A stretch of 31,587 nucleotides of DNA, taken from positions 1-31,587 of the forward strand of contig JAFZQK010000069.1 in NCBI GenBank assembly GCA_017620455.1, in the 5' to 3' direction. Under the pieces are notes generated by a model. That model saw nothing but the letters and a program-made list of their open reading frames with translations, was not told the origin of the DNA and searched no databases. The position numbers were made by a program, and so were the translations under genes. This document shows positions 22,017 to 30,781 of this stretch, piece after piece; the stretch's first letter is position 1; each line of letters begins with the position of its first letter. Origin of the DNA: Clostridia bacterium. Its GTDB lineage: Bacteria > Bacillota_A > Clostridia > Christensenellales > Aristaeellaceae.

Positions 22017-23417
22017 TCAGATACCGAAATACGCTTTGGCGTTGTTGTAGCTGATGTCCCGCACCATGCCCTTGAGGAATTCGATGTCGTTGGGATATTC
22101 GCCGTTTTCCACCCAGCGGCCTATGAGATTGCACAGGATGCGGCGGAAGTATTCGTGGCGGGGATAGCTGATGAAGGAGCGGCTGTCCGTGAGCATGCCC
22201 ACGAAGGCACCCAGCACCCCCAGGTTTGCCAGGGTGCGCATCTGCTCCTCCATGCCGTCCCGCTGATCCAGGAACCACCAGGCGGAGCCGTACTGGATCT
22301 TGCCCCGGACGCCGCCCTGCTGGAAATTGCCCAGCATGGTGCCGATGGCGGCGTTGGCGGCGGGGTTCAGGGTGTAGAGGATGGTTTTGGGCAGCTGGCC
22401 CTGGCTGTCCTGCAGGTCCATCAGGCGGGAAAGATTATGGGCGATGGGCTGGTCGATGATGGAATCGAAGCCCACGTCCGGCCCGTAGCGGCGGAACATG
22501 GCGGTGTTGTTGTTGCGCATGGCGCCGATGTGATACTGCTGCACCCAGCCCCGCTGGGCGTACATGCCGCCCAGCCCCGCCAGGATCACCGTGCGGTAGG
22601 AATCGATATGCTTCTGCTTCATTTCCTCCCCGGCCATGGCTGCCTGGAAGGCCTTGTCCGCCTGCTTGAAGCTGGGCTCTCCCCAGGGCACGGTGTCCAG
22701 GGCATGGTCGCTGATCCGGGCGCCGCAGGCGTGGAAGTATTCCACCCGGCGCTCCAGGGCGGTGAGCACGTCGGCGGTGGAGCGGATCTCCATGCCCGCG
22801 GTCTGGGCCAGCTGCCGGATGTATTCCGGGAAGCCGGCCCGGTCGATATTCATGGCCTTGTCCGGCCGGAAAGCGGGCAGCACCCGGGCGCTCAGGGCGT
22901 CTTCCTCGGCGATGGCCCGGTGGTAATGCAGATCGTCCACCGGATCGTCGGTGGTGCAGAGATAATCCACGTTGAATTTGTCGATGAGGGCCTGGGCGCG
23001 GAAATCGTCGCCCTGGAGCATTTCGCCGGTCAGATCGTAGATCGCCCCGGCGTTGTCCTTCGTCAGCGGCTCGTCGATGCCGAACACCCGCTGCAGCTCC
23101 AGGTGCGTCCAGTGGTAGAGGGGGTTCCCGATGGCGTGGGAAAGGGCGTCAGCGTAGGCGATGAATTTTTCCCGGGGATCGCCGTCGCCGCGGATGAGCC
23201 TTTCCTCCACCCCCCAGCTGAGCATGGCGCGCCACTTGTAGTGGTCGCCCCCCAGCATCAGGTGGGTGATATTATCAAATCGGACGTTCTTGGCGATCTC
23301 GGCGGGGGAAAGATGGCAGTGATAATCAATAATGGGCATTTCCTTGGCCGCCTCGTGGTACAGGGTGCGGGCCGTTTCCGTGGACAGAAGGAAATTCTCG
23401 TCCATAAAGGGCTGCAT
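22017..23417 (-). CDS. uxaC: Glucuronate isomerase (uronate isomerase)
   Basis: UxaC interconverts D-glucuronate and D-fructuronate (also galacturonate and tagaturonate), the first step of hexuronate breakdown. The 466 residues match the family length. The metal-dependent hydrolase-type motif IIDYHCHLSP (29-38, His33 and His35) is near the start, and the ending LTDSRSFISYPRHEYFRRILCNLIG is the standard C-terminal signature. The start is ATG 23417 behind AAAGGAGG; the frame is open 22 codons further up, but that part overlaps the promoter. It has its own sigma-A promoter and a terminator, so it can be expressed apart from udk. No other hexuronate gene is present here. Confidence 0.95.
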   Translation of the reverse strand: MQPFMDENFLLSTETARTLYHEAAKEMPIIDYHCHLSPAEIAKNVRFDNITHLMLGGDHYKWRAMLSWGVEERLIRGDGDPREKFIAYADALSHAIGNPLYHWTHLELQRVFGIDEPLTKDNAGAIYDLTGEMLQGDDFRAQALIDKFNVDYLCTTDDPVDDLHYHRAIAEEDALSARVLPAFRPDKAMNIDRAGFPEYIRQLAQTAGMEIRSTADVLTALERRVEYFHACGARISDHALDTVPWGEPSFKQADKAFQAAMAGEEMKQKHIDSYRTVILAGLGGMYAQRGWVQQYHIGAMRNNNTAMFRRYGPDVGFDSIIDQPIAHNLSRLMDLQDSQGQLPKTILYTLNPAANAAIGTMLGNFQQGGVRGKIQYGSAWWFLDQRDGMEEQMRTLANLGVLGAFVGMLTDSRSFISYPRHEYFRRILCNLIGRWVENGEYPNDIEFLKGMVRDISYNNAKAYFGI

Positions 23418-23454
23418 GGCGCGGGGCCTCCTTTTTTTGTTTTTTCCGGTTTGC

Positions 23455-23483
23455 ATTATAAGGCAGGGCGGGGGAAAAGTCAA
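23455..23483 (-). promoter_or_regulatory. Sigma-A promoter of uxaC, overlapping the udk stop codon
   Basis: Minus-strand TTGACT (23483-23478), a 17-bp spacer and perfect TATAAT (23460-23455). The TGA stop of udk is inside the -35 hexamer. Confidence 0.88.
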
Positions 23484-24094
23484 TCGTCCGAGCGGAGGAT
23501 GCTCTGCAGGTAGCCGGCCAGGATGGGCACGATGCGGGTGTCCTTGCCGCCCTTCATCACCACCACGTCCGCGTAGTGGATGTAATTGCGGATGTACTGA
23601 TCGTACATGGGCTTCACCGTGGCCAGGTACTGGGCGGCGATGTTGTCGATCTGGCGGCCGCGCTTTTTGATGTCCCGGGTGATGCGGCGCAGCAGGCAGA
23701 TGTCCGGCTCCACGTTGATGTAGAGCTTCAGAAACATTTTATCCCGCAGCCGCGCGTCGTAGAACGCGTGGATGCCCTCCAGGATCAGCACCGGGGCGGG
23801 GCGGATGATCTCGTCCGTATCGGCCCGGCAGTGCCCGGTGAAATCGTAGGCTTTGCGGGAGATCTCCTTCCCCTCCATCAGGGCGCATACGTCCCGGTAA
23901 AGCAGATCGTGGTCGAACACCGCGGGCTCGTCGTAGTTGAGCAGGGCGCGCTCCTCGTAGGTCATGCCCGGATGATCGAAGTAATAGGCGTCCTGATTCA
24001 GCACCACGCTGTCCACGCCCATGTCCCGCACCAGTTCCCTGGCCAGGGTGGTCTTTCCCGAGCCGCTGGCCCCGCAGATCCCGATAAACAGCAT
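23480..24094 (-). CDS. udk: Uridine kinase
   Basis: Udk phosphorylates uridine and cytidine to UMP and CMP in pyrimidine salvage. The 204 residues carry Walker A GASGSGKT (8-15), the nucleoside-binding DAYYFDHPG (about 35-43), YDEPAVFD, ILEGIHAFYD and the lid RRITRDIKKRGR. This agrees with the family in length and motifs. It follows the DUF5680 gene by 26 bp and is part of the FRG-ltaE-psuG operon. With psuG nearby, the operon has a pyrimidine-nucleoside flavour. Confidence 0.94.
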   Translation of the reverse strand: MLFIGICGASGSGKTTLARELVRDMGVDSVVLNQDAYYFDHPGMTYEERALLNYDEPAVFDHDLLYRDVCALMEGKEISRKAYDFTGHCRADTDEIIRPAPVLILEGIHAFYDARLRDKMFLKLYINVEPDICLLRRITRDIKKRGRQIDNIAAQYLATVKPMYDQYIRNYIHYADVVVMKGGKDTRIVPILAGYLQSILRSDD

Positions 24095-24120
24095 CTTCCG
24101 TATCCCCCTTTGCCTTCATG

Positions 24121-24561
24121 TCAGCGGACAGATCCGCCGTGAAAGAAACATTCGTATATTTCCTGTCCGTTCAATGCGATGGTTTCCCGGCCCTGGAACC
24201 AGCCGGGATCCCCGGTATGGGCGCAGCGGTACACGTATCCGTTCCGGGCGTATTCCCCGGGGCCGCGGAAGGGCGCGCTTTCGTTCACGCGCAGCAGGGC
24301 TTCCTTGAGAAAATCGCCGCTGAAGGGCCCGCCCGTCACCCGGCCCGAATAGTTCATGCTCCACACGGGCTCGCCCCCGATCCACAGCGCTTCCTCCCCG
24401 GAGAACCTTTCTCCGCCCAGGTAAGTGTCGATGTAGAGCATATCTCCTTCCGCGTATTGCAGATCGTGGGACCGGGGGCGGGAGGAGGGCGATTCCGCCC
24501 CTTTGCCCGCATAGGTCAGGCGCTTGGCGCGCAGAAGGAATTCCAGGGCTTTCTGTTCCAT
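24121..24561 (-). CDS. DUF5680 domain protein, function unknown
   Basis: The 146-residue soluble protein has the pattern of DUF5680: FLLRAKRLTYAGKG near the start, SSRPRSHDLQYAEGD, YIDTYLGGERFSGEEA, WSMNYSGRV, PFRGPGEY and a C-terminal YECFFHGGS. Relatives occur alone or attached to helix-turn-helix regulators and are thought to bind or sense small molecules; no activity is established that I know of. The start is ATG 24561 behind GGGAGGG; the longer frame (to 24675) overlaps psuG and is not likely. It lies 11 bp after psuG. Confidence 0.8.
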   Translation of the reverse strand: MEQKALEFLLRAKRLTYAGKGAESPSSRPRSHDLQYAEGDMLYIDTYLGGERFSGEEALWIGGEPVWSMNYSGRVTGGPFSGDFLKEALLRVNESAPFRGPGEYARNGYVYRCAHTGDPGWFQGRETIALNGQEIYECFFHGGSVR

Positions 24562-24572
24562 GGGCCCTCCCG

Positions 24573-25487
<915 letters not shown>

Positions 25488-25490
25488 TTT

Positions 25491-26531
25491 CTATCGCGTC
25501 CTTTCTTCATCCAGAATCCGCATCAATCCGTCGATCATTTCTTCCGTGGCGGCCCAGCTGACGGCAAAGCGAACCACGGTATGGGTTTCGTCCGCCTTTT
25601 CCCAGAAGCAGAAACGCACCCGGCGGCTGAGACGCGCCATTTCCCCGTCCTCCAGCACGATGAACTGCTGATTGGTGGGGGAATCCAGGAACAGGGGATA
25701 GCCGCGGCGGAGGAAGCCTTCCTTCATCCGCAGGGCCAGCTGAACGGCATGGCGGCTGATCTCAAAATACAGGCCGCCGGTGAACAGCGTATCGAACTGC
25801 ACGCCCAGCAGCCGCCCCTTCGCCAGCAGCGCCCCGGACTGCTTTACGTGGGTGAAGAACCGCTTGGGCGCGCCGCCGGGGAATACGGCCGCCTCCCCGC
25901 ACAGGGCGCCCACTTTGGTGCCGCCGATGGAGAAAGCGTCGCAGACCCGGGCGATCAGGGGCAGCGTCACGTCCGTCCCTTCGCTCATCAGGGCGTACCC
26001 CAGCCGCGCCCCGTCCAGGAACAGGGGCAGGCCGTATTCCCGGCATACGGCGGACAGGGCTTCCAGCTCCGAACGGGTATACAGGGTGCCCCATTCCGTG
26101 GGATGGGAGATATAGGCCATGCCGGGCCAGACCATGTGGGCATGGGCGGGATCTGAGTAAAAGCGCCGCAGCAGGGCGCGCAGGTCCTCCGCCTGCAGCT
26201 TGCCGTCCCGTCCCGGCAGGGGGATCACCTTGTGCCCCGTGCTTTCGATGGCCCCGGCCTCGTGGCAGGCGATGTGGCCCGTGTCGGCGCAGACCACCCC
26301 CTCCGTGGTATGGAGCAGGGCGCTGATCACGGTACGGTTGGTTTGGGTGCCGCCGGTGAGAAAATACACATCCGCCCCGGGGCATTCGCAGGCGGCGCGG
26401 ATCTTGCCGGCGGCGGACAGGGTATACCCGTCTTCGCCGTAGCCGGGCTGCTGCTCCAGGTTGGTTTCCGCCAGCCGCGCAAGGATCTTCGGGTGGGCGC
26501 CCTCGGAATAATCGTTTTCAAAGGAAAGCAT
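25491..26531 (-). CDS. ltaE: Low-specificity L-threonine aldolase family PLP enzyme
   Basis: The 346-residue fold-type I PLP enzyme of the threonine aldolase/beta-eliminating lyase group cleaves L-threonine (and allo-threonine) to glycine and acetaldehyde. It carries the family start FENDYSEGAHPKIL, the phosphate-binding TGGTQTN (59-65), FLDGARLGYA (171-180, Asp173 to the pyridine nitrogen) and the Schiff-base lysine in SIGGTKVGALCGEA (Lys206). Length is normal. It sits 3 bp after the FRG-domain gene and 3 bp before psuG. Exact substrate in this subfamily can vary. Confidence 0.88.
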   Translation of the reverse strand: MLSFENDYSEGAHPKILARLAETNLEQQPGYGEDGYTLSAAGKIRAACECPGADVYFLTGGTQTNRTVISALLHTTEGVVCADTGHIACHEAGAIESTGHKVIPLPGRDGKLQAEDLRALLRRFYSDPAHAHMVWPGMAYISHPTEWGTLYTRSELEALSAVCREYGLPLFLDGARLGYALMSEGTDVTLPLIARVCDAFSIGGTKVGALCGEAAVFPGGAPKRFFTHVKQSGALLAKGRLLGVQFDTLFTGGLYFEISRHAVQLALRMKEGFLRRGYPLFLDSPTNQQFIVLEDGEMARLSRRVRFCFWEKADETHTVVRFAVSWAATEEMIDGLMRILDEERTR

Positions 26532-26534
26532 GCG

Positions 26535-27356
26535 TCATTTGTCCTCCGAATCGTTCCTGGCCCGGTTGTATTTCGGCCCCAGAGCGGCGTAGCGCCGGGT
26601 GATCCACTTGCAGATGCCGTCCAGCCCGGGGTAGATCATGCGCTCGGAAATGTTGATGTAATCCAGTTTGTCCCGGATCTCCAGCTTAACCTGGGCGGGA
26701 ATGACGATCTTGCTGAAGCACCGGTCGGCGTCGGCGATCTGATCGATGGAAAGGGAAGCATCGCTGCATACGGAAAAGAGGGCGTACTGGTTGGCGATGC
26801 GGTTCACGGCGCTGGCGGGCTCGAAAAACAGGGCGAAGGGATGGGAGGAAATGCGCGTCAGCGCGTCGAAACCATCCCCGACCCGGTCCATCATTTCCAT
26901 GGTGAAAATGTTGCCCCGCTCGGCCCGCAGCATCTCCTTGAGGTGATCCGGCAGCTGGCGGTTGATATCGTCGATCCGGGCGCACCAGATCACCCCGTCC
27001 CGGTCGTAGGTCTCCTGGTCCTCGGTGGCGAAATGGGCCGCCACCAGGGGAGAATAGGTCCAGTCCAGCAGCCTTGTGGGCAGGCCGTACTGCTGGGCCA
27101 TGGCCAGCAGCTGCCAGAAGGACGTGACGGACTGGAGATCCGCGTAGCCGTATTTTTTGAAGGAACGCAGCATCTGCTTTTCCAGCGTCAGGTCGTGGGC
27201 GCAGATCCGGTTCAGGGACGGGGCCAGGCCCCAGTCCTTGTCCGCCATGCCGCGGTAAACGCTGTTATCCCGATAGCGCATGATGGTTTTGTCCCAGACG
27301 CCCCGGAAAATGGCGGACTGCAATTCGTCCCAGCTGTGGATCACGGTTTCCTGCAT
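26535..27356 (-). CDS. FRG-domain protein, function unknown
   Basis: The 273-residue protein has the FRG-domain core: VYRGMADKDWGLAPSLNR (33-50, with YRG in place of FRG), an acidic E..M helix, then WQLLAMAQQYGLPTRLLDWTYSPLVAAHFA (81-110). FRG domains occur in many bacteria, sometimes in defence loci and sometimes alone; the biochemistry is unsettled. The C-terminal half (FSKIVIPAQVKLEIRDKLDYINI...YPGLDGICKWI) is typical of longer members. It starts at ATG 27356 behind AAAGGAG and leads a minus-strand operon. Only 40 bp separate it from divergent queH. I see no defence genes nearby. Confidence 0.85.
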   Translation of the reverse strand: MQETVIHSWDELQSAIFRGVWDKTIMRYRDNSVYRGMADKDWGLAPSLNRICAHDLTLEKQMLRSFKKYGYADLQSVTSFWQLLAMAQQYGLPTRLLDWTYSPLVAAHFATEDQETYDRDGVIWCARIDDINRQLPDHLKEMLRAERGNIFTMEMMDRVGDGFDALTRISSHPFALFFEPASAVNRIANQYALFSVCSDASLSIDQIADADRCFSKIVIPAQVKLEIRDKLDYINISERMIYPGLDGICKWITRRYAALGPKYNRARNDSEDK

Positions 27357-27396
27357 GTGCCGTTCACTCCTTTAGGAAAATGGAGGATTTCATCTT

Positions 27397-28002
27397 ATGA
27401 CGAAGCGGAATTATCAGGCCGAAATGGAGGAGGAGATCGCCCGCCTGGGCGCCCGGCGGCCTACGCTGCTGCTGCACAGCTGCTGCGGCCCCTGCTCCAG
27501 CGCCGTTATGGAAAGGCTGGCGGCGCATTTCCGCCTGACGCTGCTTTACTACAACCCCAATATCGAGCCGGAGGAAGAGTATCTGCATCGGCTGTCCGAG
27601 CAGAAAAGGCTGCTGACGCTGATCCCCGGGGAGGTGCGGCTTCTGCCCTGCGATTGGGACAACGCCGCGTTCGAGGCCTTCGCTCCGGGGATGGCCGACG
27701 CCCCCGAGGGCGGGGAAAGGTGCCTTTCCTGCTTTGCCCTGCGCCTGAATGAAACCGCTCGCCGCGCCCGGGAAGGGGGCTTTGAATACTTCGCCACCAC
27801 CCTGTCCGTGAGCCCCCACAAAAACGCCGAAGCCCTGAACCGCATCGGGGAAGCGGCGGGGGAAAAATACGGCGTCAGATACCTCATGGCGGATTTCAAG
27901 AAGAAAAACGGGTATCTGCGGTCCCTGCAGCTTTCAAAGGAATACGGCCTGTACCGGCAGGATTACTGCGGCTGCCGCTATTCCATGCGGGAAACGGACT
28001 GA
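27397..28002 (+). CDS. queH: Epoxyqueuosine reductase QueH
   Basis: QueH carries out the last step of queuosine tRNA modification, reducing epoxyqueuosine at position 34. It is the cobalamin-independent replacement for QueG. The 201 residues have the cysteine cluster HSCCGPCSS (C29, C30, C33) and the C-terminal YCGCRYS (C191, C193) that hold the Fe-S and metal centres, plus CLSCFALRL and SPHKN. It starts at ATG 27397 behind GGAGG. The last 25 bp overlap the 3' end of birA on the other strand. No terminator is visible there. No other queuosine genes are in the window. Confidence 0.93.
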   Translation: MTKRNYQAEMEEEIARLGARRPTLLLHSCCGPCSSAVMERLAAHFRLTLLYYNPNIEPEEEYLHRLSEQKRLLTLIPGEVRLLPCDWDNAAFEAFAPGMADAPEGGERCLSCFALRLNETARRAREGGFEYFATTLSVSPHKNAEALNRIGEAAGEKYGVRYLMADFKKKNGYLRSLQLSKEYGLYRQDYCGCRYSMRETD

Positions 28003-28751
28003 CTGCCCACCGTCACTTCCCCGCTGCGCAGCACCTTTTCGCCGCCGTCCTCCCGCACCAGCAGCCCTCCGTCGTCCGATACGCCCAGCACCAGCGCCGT
28101 TTTTTCGGCGCCTTTTTCCGTATAGCGCACCGTTTTTCCGGTGAGGAACATCCTTTCCCGGTAGGCGGCGAGCACCCCTTCGGGGTCGGGCCGCGCGCAG
28201 CCGTCCAGGATCAGGGCGGCGATCCGGGCCGCCAGGCGGTTTTTATCGGCGGGCACGTCCAGCGCCCCGGCGGCCCCGGCTTCCGGGGGAAAGCCCCCGG
28301 GGGGAGAGAGCAGGTTCACGCCGATCCCCGCCACCGCCCATCCTTCCCCGGCTTCGGCCAGGATGCCGCAGACCTTGCGGCTGCCCACGAAAATATCGTT
28401 GACCCATTTGATCCGGGGATGCAGCCCGGTTTCCTCCTCGATGGCCCGGCATACGGCCACCGCGGAAAGCAGCGTCAGCGCCCCGGGGTTTTCCCCCGGC
28501 CGCCAGGGGAGCAGCAGGCTCATGTACAGCCCGCCTGCGGGGGATACGAACCGCCGCCCCAGGCGGCCCCGCCCGGCGGTCTGCCGCTCTGCGGCCAGCA
28601 GGAAGGGCGGAAAAACGCGCCCCGCCCGGGCGGCTTCTTTCAGGCGCAGGTTGGTGGAATCCACGGTATCCAGGATCTGCACGCCCGTTTCCGGCAGGCG
28701 AAGCGCCCGGCGGATAAGCGTTTCATTCAGCCTTTCAGCCACGGCGGTCAC
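27978..28751 (-). CDS. birA: Biotin--[acetyl-CoA carboxylase] ligase, monofunctional (no DNA-binding domain)
   Basis: BirA activates biotin to biotinyl-AMP and attaches it to the carboxylase biotin carrier. The 257 residues begin close to the catalytic domain: DSTN (31-34), the biotinyl-AMP loop GRGRLGR (60-66), IKWVNDIF (114-121; many relatives have KWPND) and GIGVNLL. There is no N-terminal helix-turn-helix, so it should not repress the biotin operon. The small C-terminal SH3-like domain is present (GVSDDGGLLVREDGG). It starts at GTG 28751, whose GTGA overlaps the stop of the upstream methyltransferase/MTHFR gene. Confidence 0.92.
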   Translation of the reverse strand: MTAVAERLNETLIRRALRLPETGVQILDTVDSTNLRLKEAARAGRVFPPFLLAAERQTAGRGRLGRRFVSPAGGLYMSLLLPWRPGENPGALTLLSAVAVCRAIEEETGLHPRIKWVNDIFVGSRKVCGILAEAGEGWAVAGIGVNLLSPPGGFPPEAGAAGALDVPADKNRLAARIAALILDGCARPDPEGVLAAYRERMFLTGKTVRYTEKGAEKTALVLGVSDDGGLLVREDGGEKVLRSGEVTVGSQSVSRME

Positions 28752-30535
28752 GCTTTCCGGCCTTCCGCGGTGAGGGACTTAAGGTCGGCCAGGATCTCCT
28801 TGACCAGCGCCACCCGCAAAAAGGGCGTCATCACGTAAAAGCCGTCGGCGTCGTCCCAGACCGCCCGGGCGGCCTGGCGGCACAGCTTTCTGGCCATTTC
28901 CTCGCCCTGGGCCCGGTCCAGCCCCTGATAGGCGGCCAGGATCTCCCCGTCCACGTCCATCCCCGCCACCTCGCTTTGCAGGTAGCGGGCGTTTTTATAG
29001 CTCACCACCGGGAACAGCCCCGGGAACAGGAAGCCCTTGAGCGCCCGGCGGGCGGCGCGGAGGTTTTCCGCGGCCCGGGGGGAAAGGATGGGCTGGGTGA
29101 GGAAAGCGTCCGTGCCGCATTCCTCCTTCAAACGGGCCTTCTTCAGCTCCGCTTCGAAATTCCGGGCGTTCACGTTCAGCGCGGCGCAGAGGAAAAAGGG
29201 CTTCACGTCCCCCTGTTCCGTAAGCGAGCGCACCAGCTTCGTCAGCACCCGGGAATTGAACTGGAACACGCCCTTTACGTTGTCCCTGTCCTCCCGGGGC
29301 ACCGGGTCCCCCGTCACGGCCAGCACGTTGCGCACCCCTTCCATGGACAGGGCCAGCAGCAGCGCCTTGGTGGCGTTGATATTCCGGTCCCGGCAGGTCA
29401 TATGGGGCAGCACCTCGATGCCGTATTCCCGTTTCAGCTTGGCGGCCAGGACGCTGGCGTCCATGCTGGCCCGGCCGATGGGGCAGTCCGCCACGGTGAT
29501 GGCGTCGGCCCCGGCGCGGTACAGCTCCGCCGCTCCCGCAAGGAAGGAGGCCGGATCGGCGCTGCGGGGCGGGTCCAATTCCACCAGGATGGGCTTTTCC
29601 CCCCGGCGCAGCTTGCGCAGGATCAGGCTGTCCGCCTCCGTTTGCGCGGGCGCGGCGCCCTGGGCGGGGGCGGAAGGGGCTTCCAGTTCGTTCGTCAGGT
29701 GCGCGGCGGCCCTGCGCATGTATTCCGGGGTGGTGCCGCAGCAGCCGCCAAGGATGGATGCGCCGGCGGCCCGGCACAGGGCCAGCTGCTCGGCGTAGTA
29801 TTCCGGGTCGCTGTCGTAGAAGATCCGCCGGTCCTGCACCCGGGGATAGCCGGCGTTGGGCATGGCGGAGAGATATTTGGGAAAGGGCGGCAGGGAGGAA
29901 AGCAGCTGCCGGATGTGCTGGGCGCCGCAGACGCAGTTGAGCCCCGCGCCGTCGATATCGGGGCAGTCCGCCGCCGCGGACATCAGCGCCCGCAGGCTTT
30001 CGCCGCCCCGGCTGATGCCGTCCGGGTTCACCGCGAAGGAAACCAGGATCAGCGCATCGGGCAGGCGGGAGCGGATGTGGGCCGCCGCCGCCGGGATGCC
30101 GGAAAAGGAGGGCAGCGTTTCAAACAGGAAGTGCCCGACGCCCGCGTCTATCAAAAGGTCCGCCAGGGCGAGATAGGCCTCCTCCGGGGATGTCTCCTCC
30201 GGCGCGGGGCCGATGTCCCCGAACACGTAGGCGTCCTCTCCCGCGGCGCTCAGGGCGATCTGCGCGGCGGCGCGTACCAGGGCGGCCTGGTCCTCCCGGT
30301 CCCGGGCGGCCTGGCCCACGTGGCCGGCGAAGGTATTCGTTTTGATGGCGCGGCAGCCGGCGCGGAGATACGCCCGGTGGATCAGAAGCACCTTGTCCGG
30401 CGCGGTGAGGCACGCCCGCTCCACCGGCCCGGAGGGATACCCCTCCACCGTGCGGGCATAGGTGCCCATGGCCCCGTCGAAAAGCAGGGGCCCGGCGCTG
30501 AGGAATTCCCGGATCGGCCGTTTTTCCATACCCAT
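28748..30535 (-). CDS. Bifunctional homocysteine S-methyltransferase / 5,10-methylenetetrahydrofolate reductase (YitJ type)
   Basis: The 595-residue fusion joins a zinc-dependent homocysteine methyltransferase (about 1-285) to a methylenetetrahydrofolate reductase (about 305-590). The first has LFDGAMGTYAR (18-28), KTNTF (65-69) and zinc cysteines in GLNCVCG (C201) and GGCCGTTPE (C265, C266). The second has ILVELDPPR, FAD-binding ITVADCP, TCRDRN, VLAVTGDPVP and FLTQPILSP. B. subtilis YitJ has the same order. It links folate one-carbon units to methionine synthesis. The start at 30535 (MGMEK) and the one at 30529 (MEK) are both possible, since no strong ribosome site separates them. I see no SAM riboswitch in the roughly 20-nt leader. 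It is co-transcribed with birA. Confidence 0.92.
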   Translation of the reverse strand: MGMEKRPIREFLSAGPLLFDGAMGTYARTVEGYPSGPVERACLTAPDKVLLIHRAYLRAGCRAIKTNTFAGHVGQAARDREDQAALVRAAAQIALSAAGEDAYVFGDIGPAPEETSPEEAYLALADLLIDAGVGHFLFETLPSFSGIPAAAAHIRSRLPDALILVSFAVNPDGISRGGESLRALMSAAADCPDIDGAGLNCVCGAQHIRQLLSSLPPFPKYLSAMPNAGYPRVQDRRIFYDSDPEYYAEQLALCRAAGASILGGCCGTTPEYMRRAAAHLTNELEAPSAPAQGAAPAQTEADSLILRKLRRGEKPILVELDPPRSADPASFLAGAAELYRAGADAITVADCPIGRASMDASVLAAKLKREYGIEVLPHMTCRDRNINATKALLLALSMEGVRNVLAVTGDPVPREDRDNVKGVFQFNSRVLTKLVRSLTEQGDVKPFFLCAALNVNARNFEAELKKARLKEECGTDAFLTQPILSPRAAENLRAARRALKGFLFPGLFPVVSYKNARYLQSEVAGMDVDGEILAAYQGLDRAQGEEMARKLCRQAARAVWDDADGFYVMTPFLRVALVKEILADLKSLTAEGRKA

Positions 30536-30562
30536 CGCCCGCCTGTTGTTTTTTCCTGTTCC

Positions 30563-30591
30563 ATTGTACCCGCCCGCCGCCCGTCTGTCAA
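30563..30591 (-). promoter_or_regulatory. Sigma-A promoter of the methyltransferase/MTHFR-birA operon
   Basis: Minus-strand perfect TTGACA (30591-30586), a 17-bp GC-rich spacer and TACAAT (30568-30563). Expected start near 30556. Confidence 0.88.
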
Positions 30592-30592
30592 A

Positions 30593-30618
30593 GGGAAAAC
30601 GCGCATTTCCCGTTTTTT
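30593..30618 (+). terminator. Terminator-like hairpin on the plus strand, upstream of argG
   Basis: GGGAAA and TTTCCC (30593-30598 with 30606-30611) are followed by GTTTTTTT. No plus-strand gene ends here, so it may block antisense transcription from entering the argG promoter region. The stem is short. Confidence 0.4.
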
Positions 30619-30699
30619 TGCCCGGGATGGCCTGCCGGGCGGGAAAACGCCCAGATACGGCATACGAGGGCGTCGGATGTATATAATTGCAAAAATATG

Positions 30700-30713
30700 T
30701 GAATATTTTTTCA
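30700..30713 (+). promoter_or_regulatory. ARG box 1 (ArgR/AhrC operator), upstream of argG promoter
   Basis: TGAATATTTTTTCA matches 13 of 14 positions of the ARG-box pattern TGAATWWWWATTCA. It lies 8 bp before the -35. Confidence 0.7.
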
Positions 30714-30721
30714 AAAACCCC

Positions 30722-30749
30722 TTGACAAAGCGGAAAATATCGGTATAAT
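30722..30749 (+). promoter_or_regulatory. Sigma-A promoter of argG
   Basis: Perfect TTGACA (30722-30727), a 16-bp spacer and perfect TATAAT (30744-30749). Start expected near 30756, inside ARG box 2. Confidence 0.92.
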
Positions 30750-30752
30750 CAG

Positions 30753-30766
30753 TGCATAAACATTCA
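30753..30766 (+). promoter_or_regulatory. ARG box 2, at the argG transcription start
   Basis: TGCATAAACATTCA matches 12 of 14 positions of the ARG-box pattern. It covers the expected start point, so bound repressor would block initiation. Confidence 0.6.
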
Positions 30767-30781
30767 CGGAGGGAAGCAACC

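Noticed and set aside
26535..27356. A defence island around the FRG gene
   Set aside because: All neighbours are metabolic or tRNA-modification genes, with no nuclease, methylase, toxin or mobile element.
28094..28412. KWVND instead of KWPND in BirA as a sign of inactivity
   Set aside because: As far as I recall, Val at this position is common in Firmicute biotin ligases, and the GRGRLGR loop and other motifs are intact.
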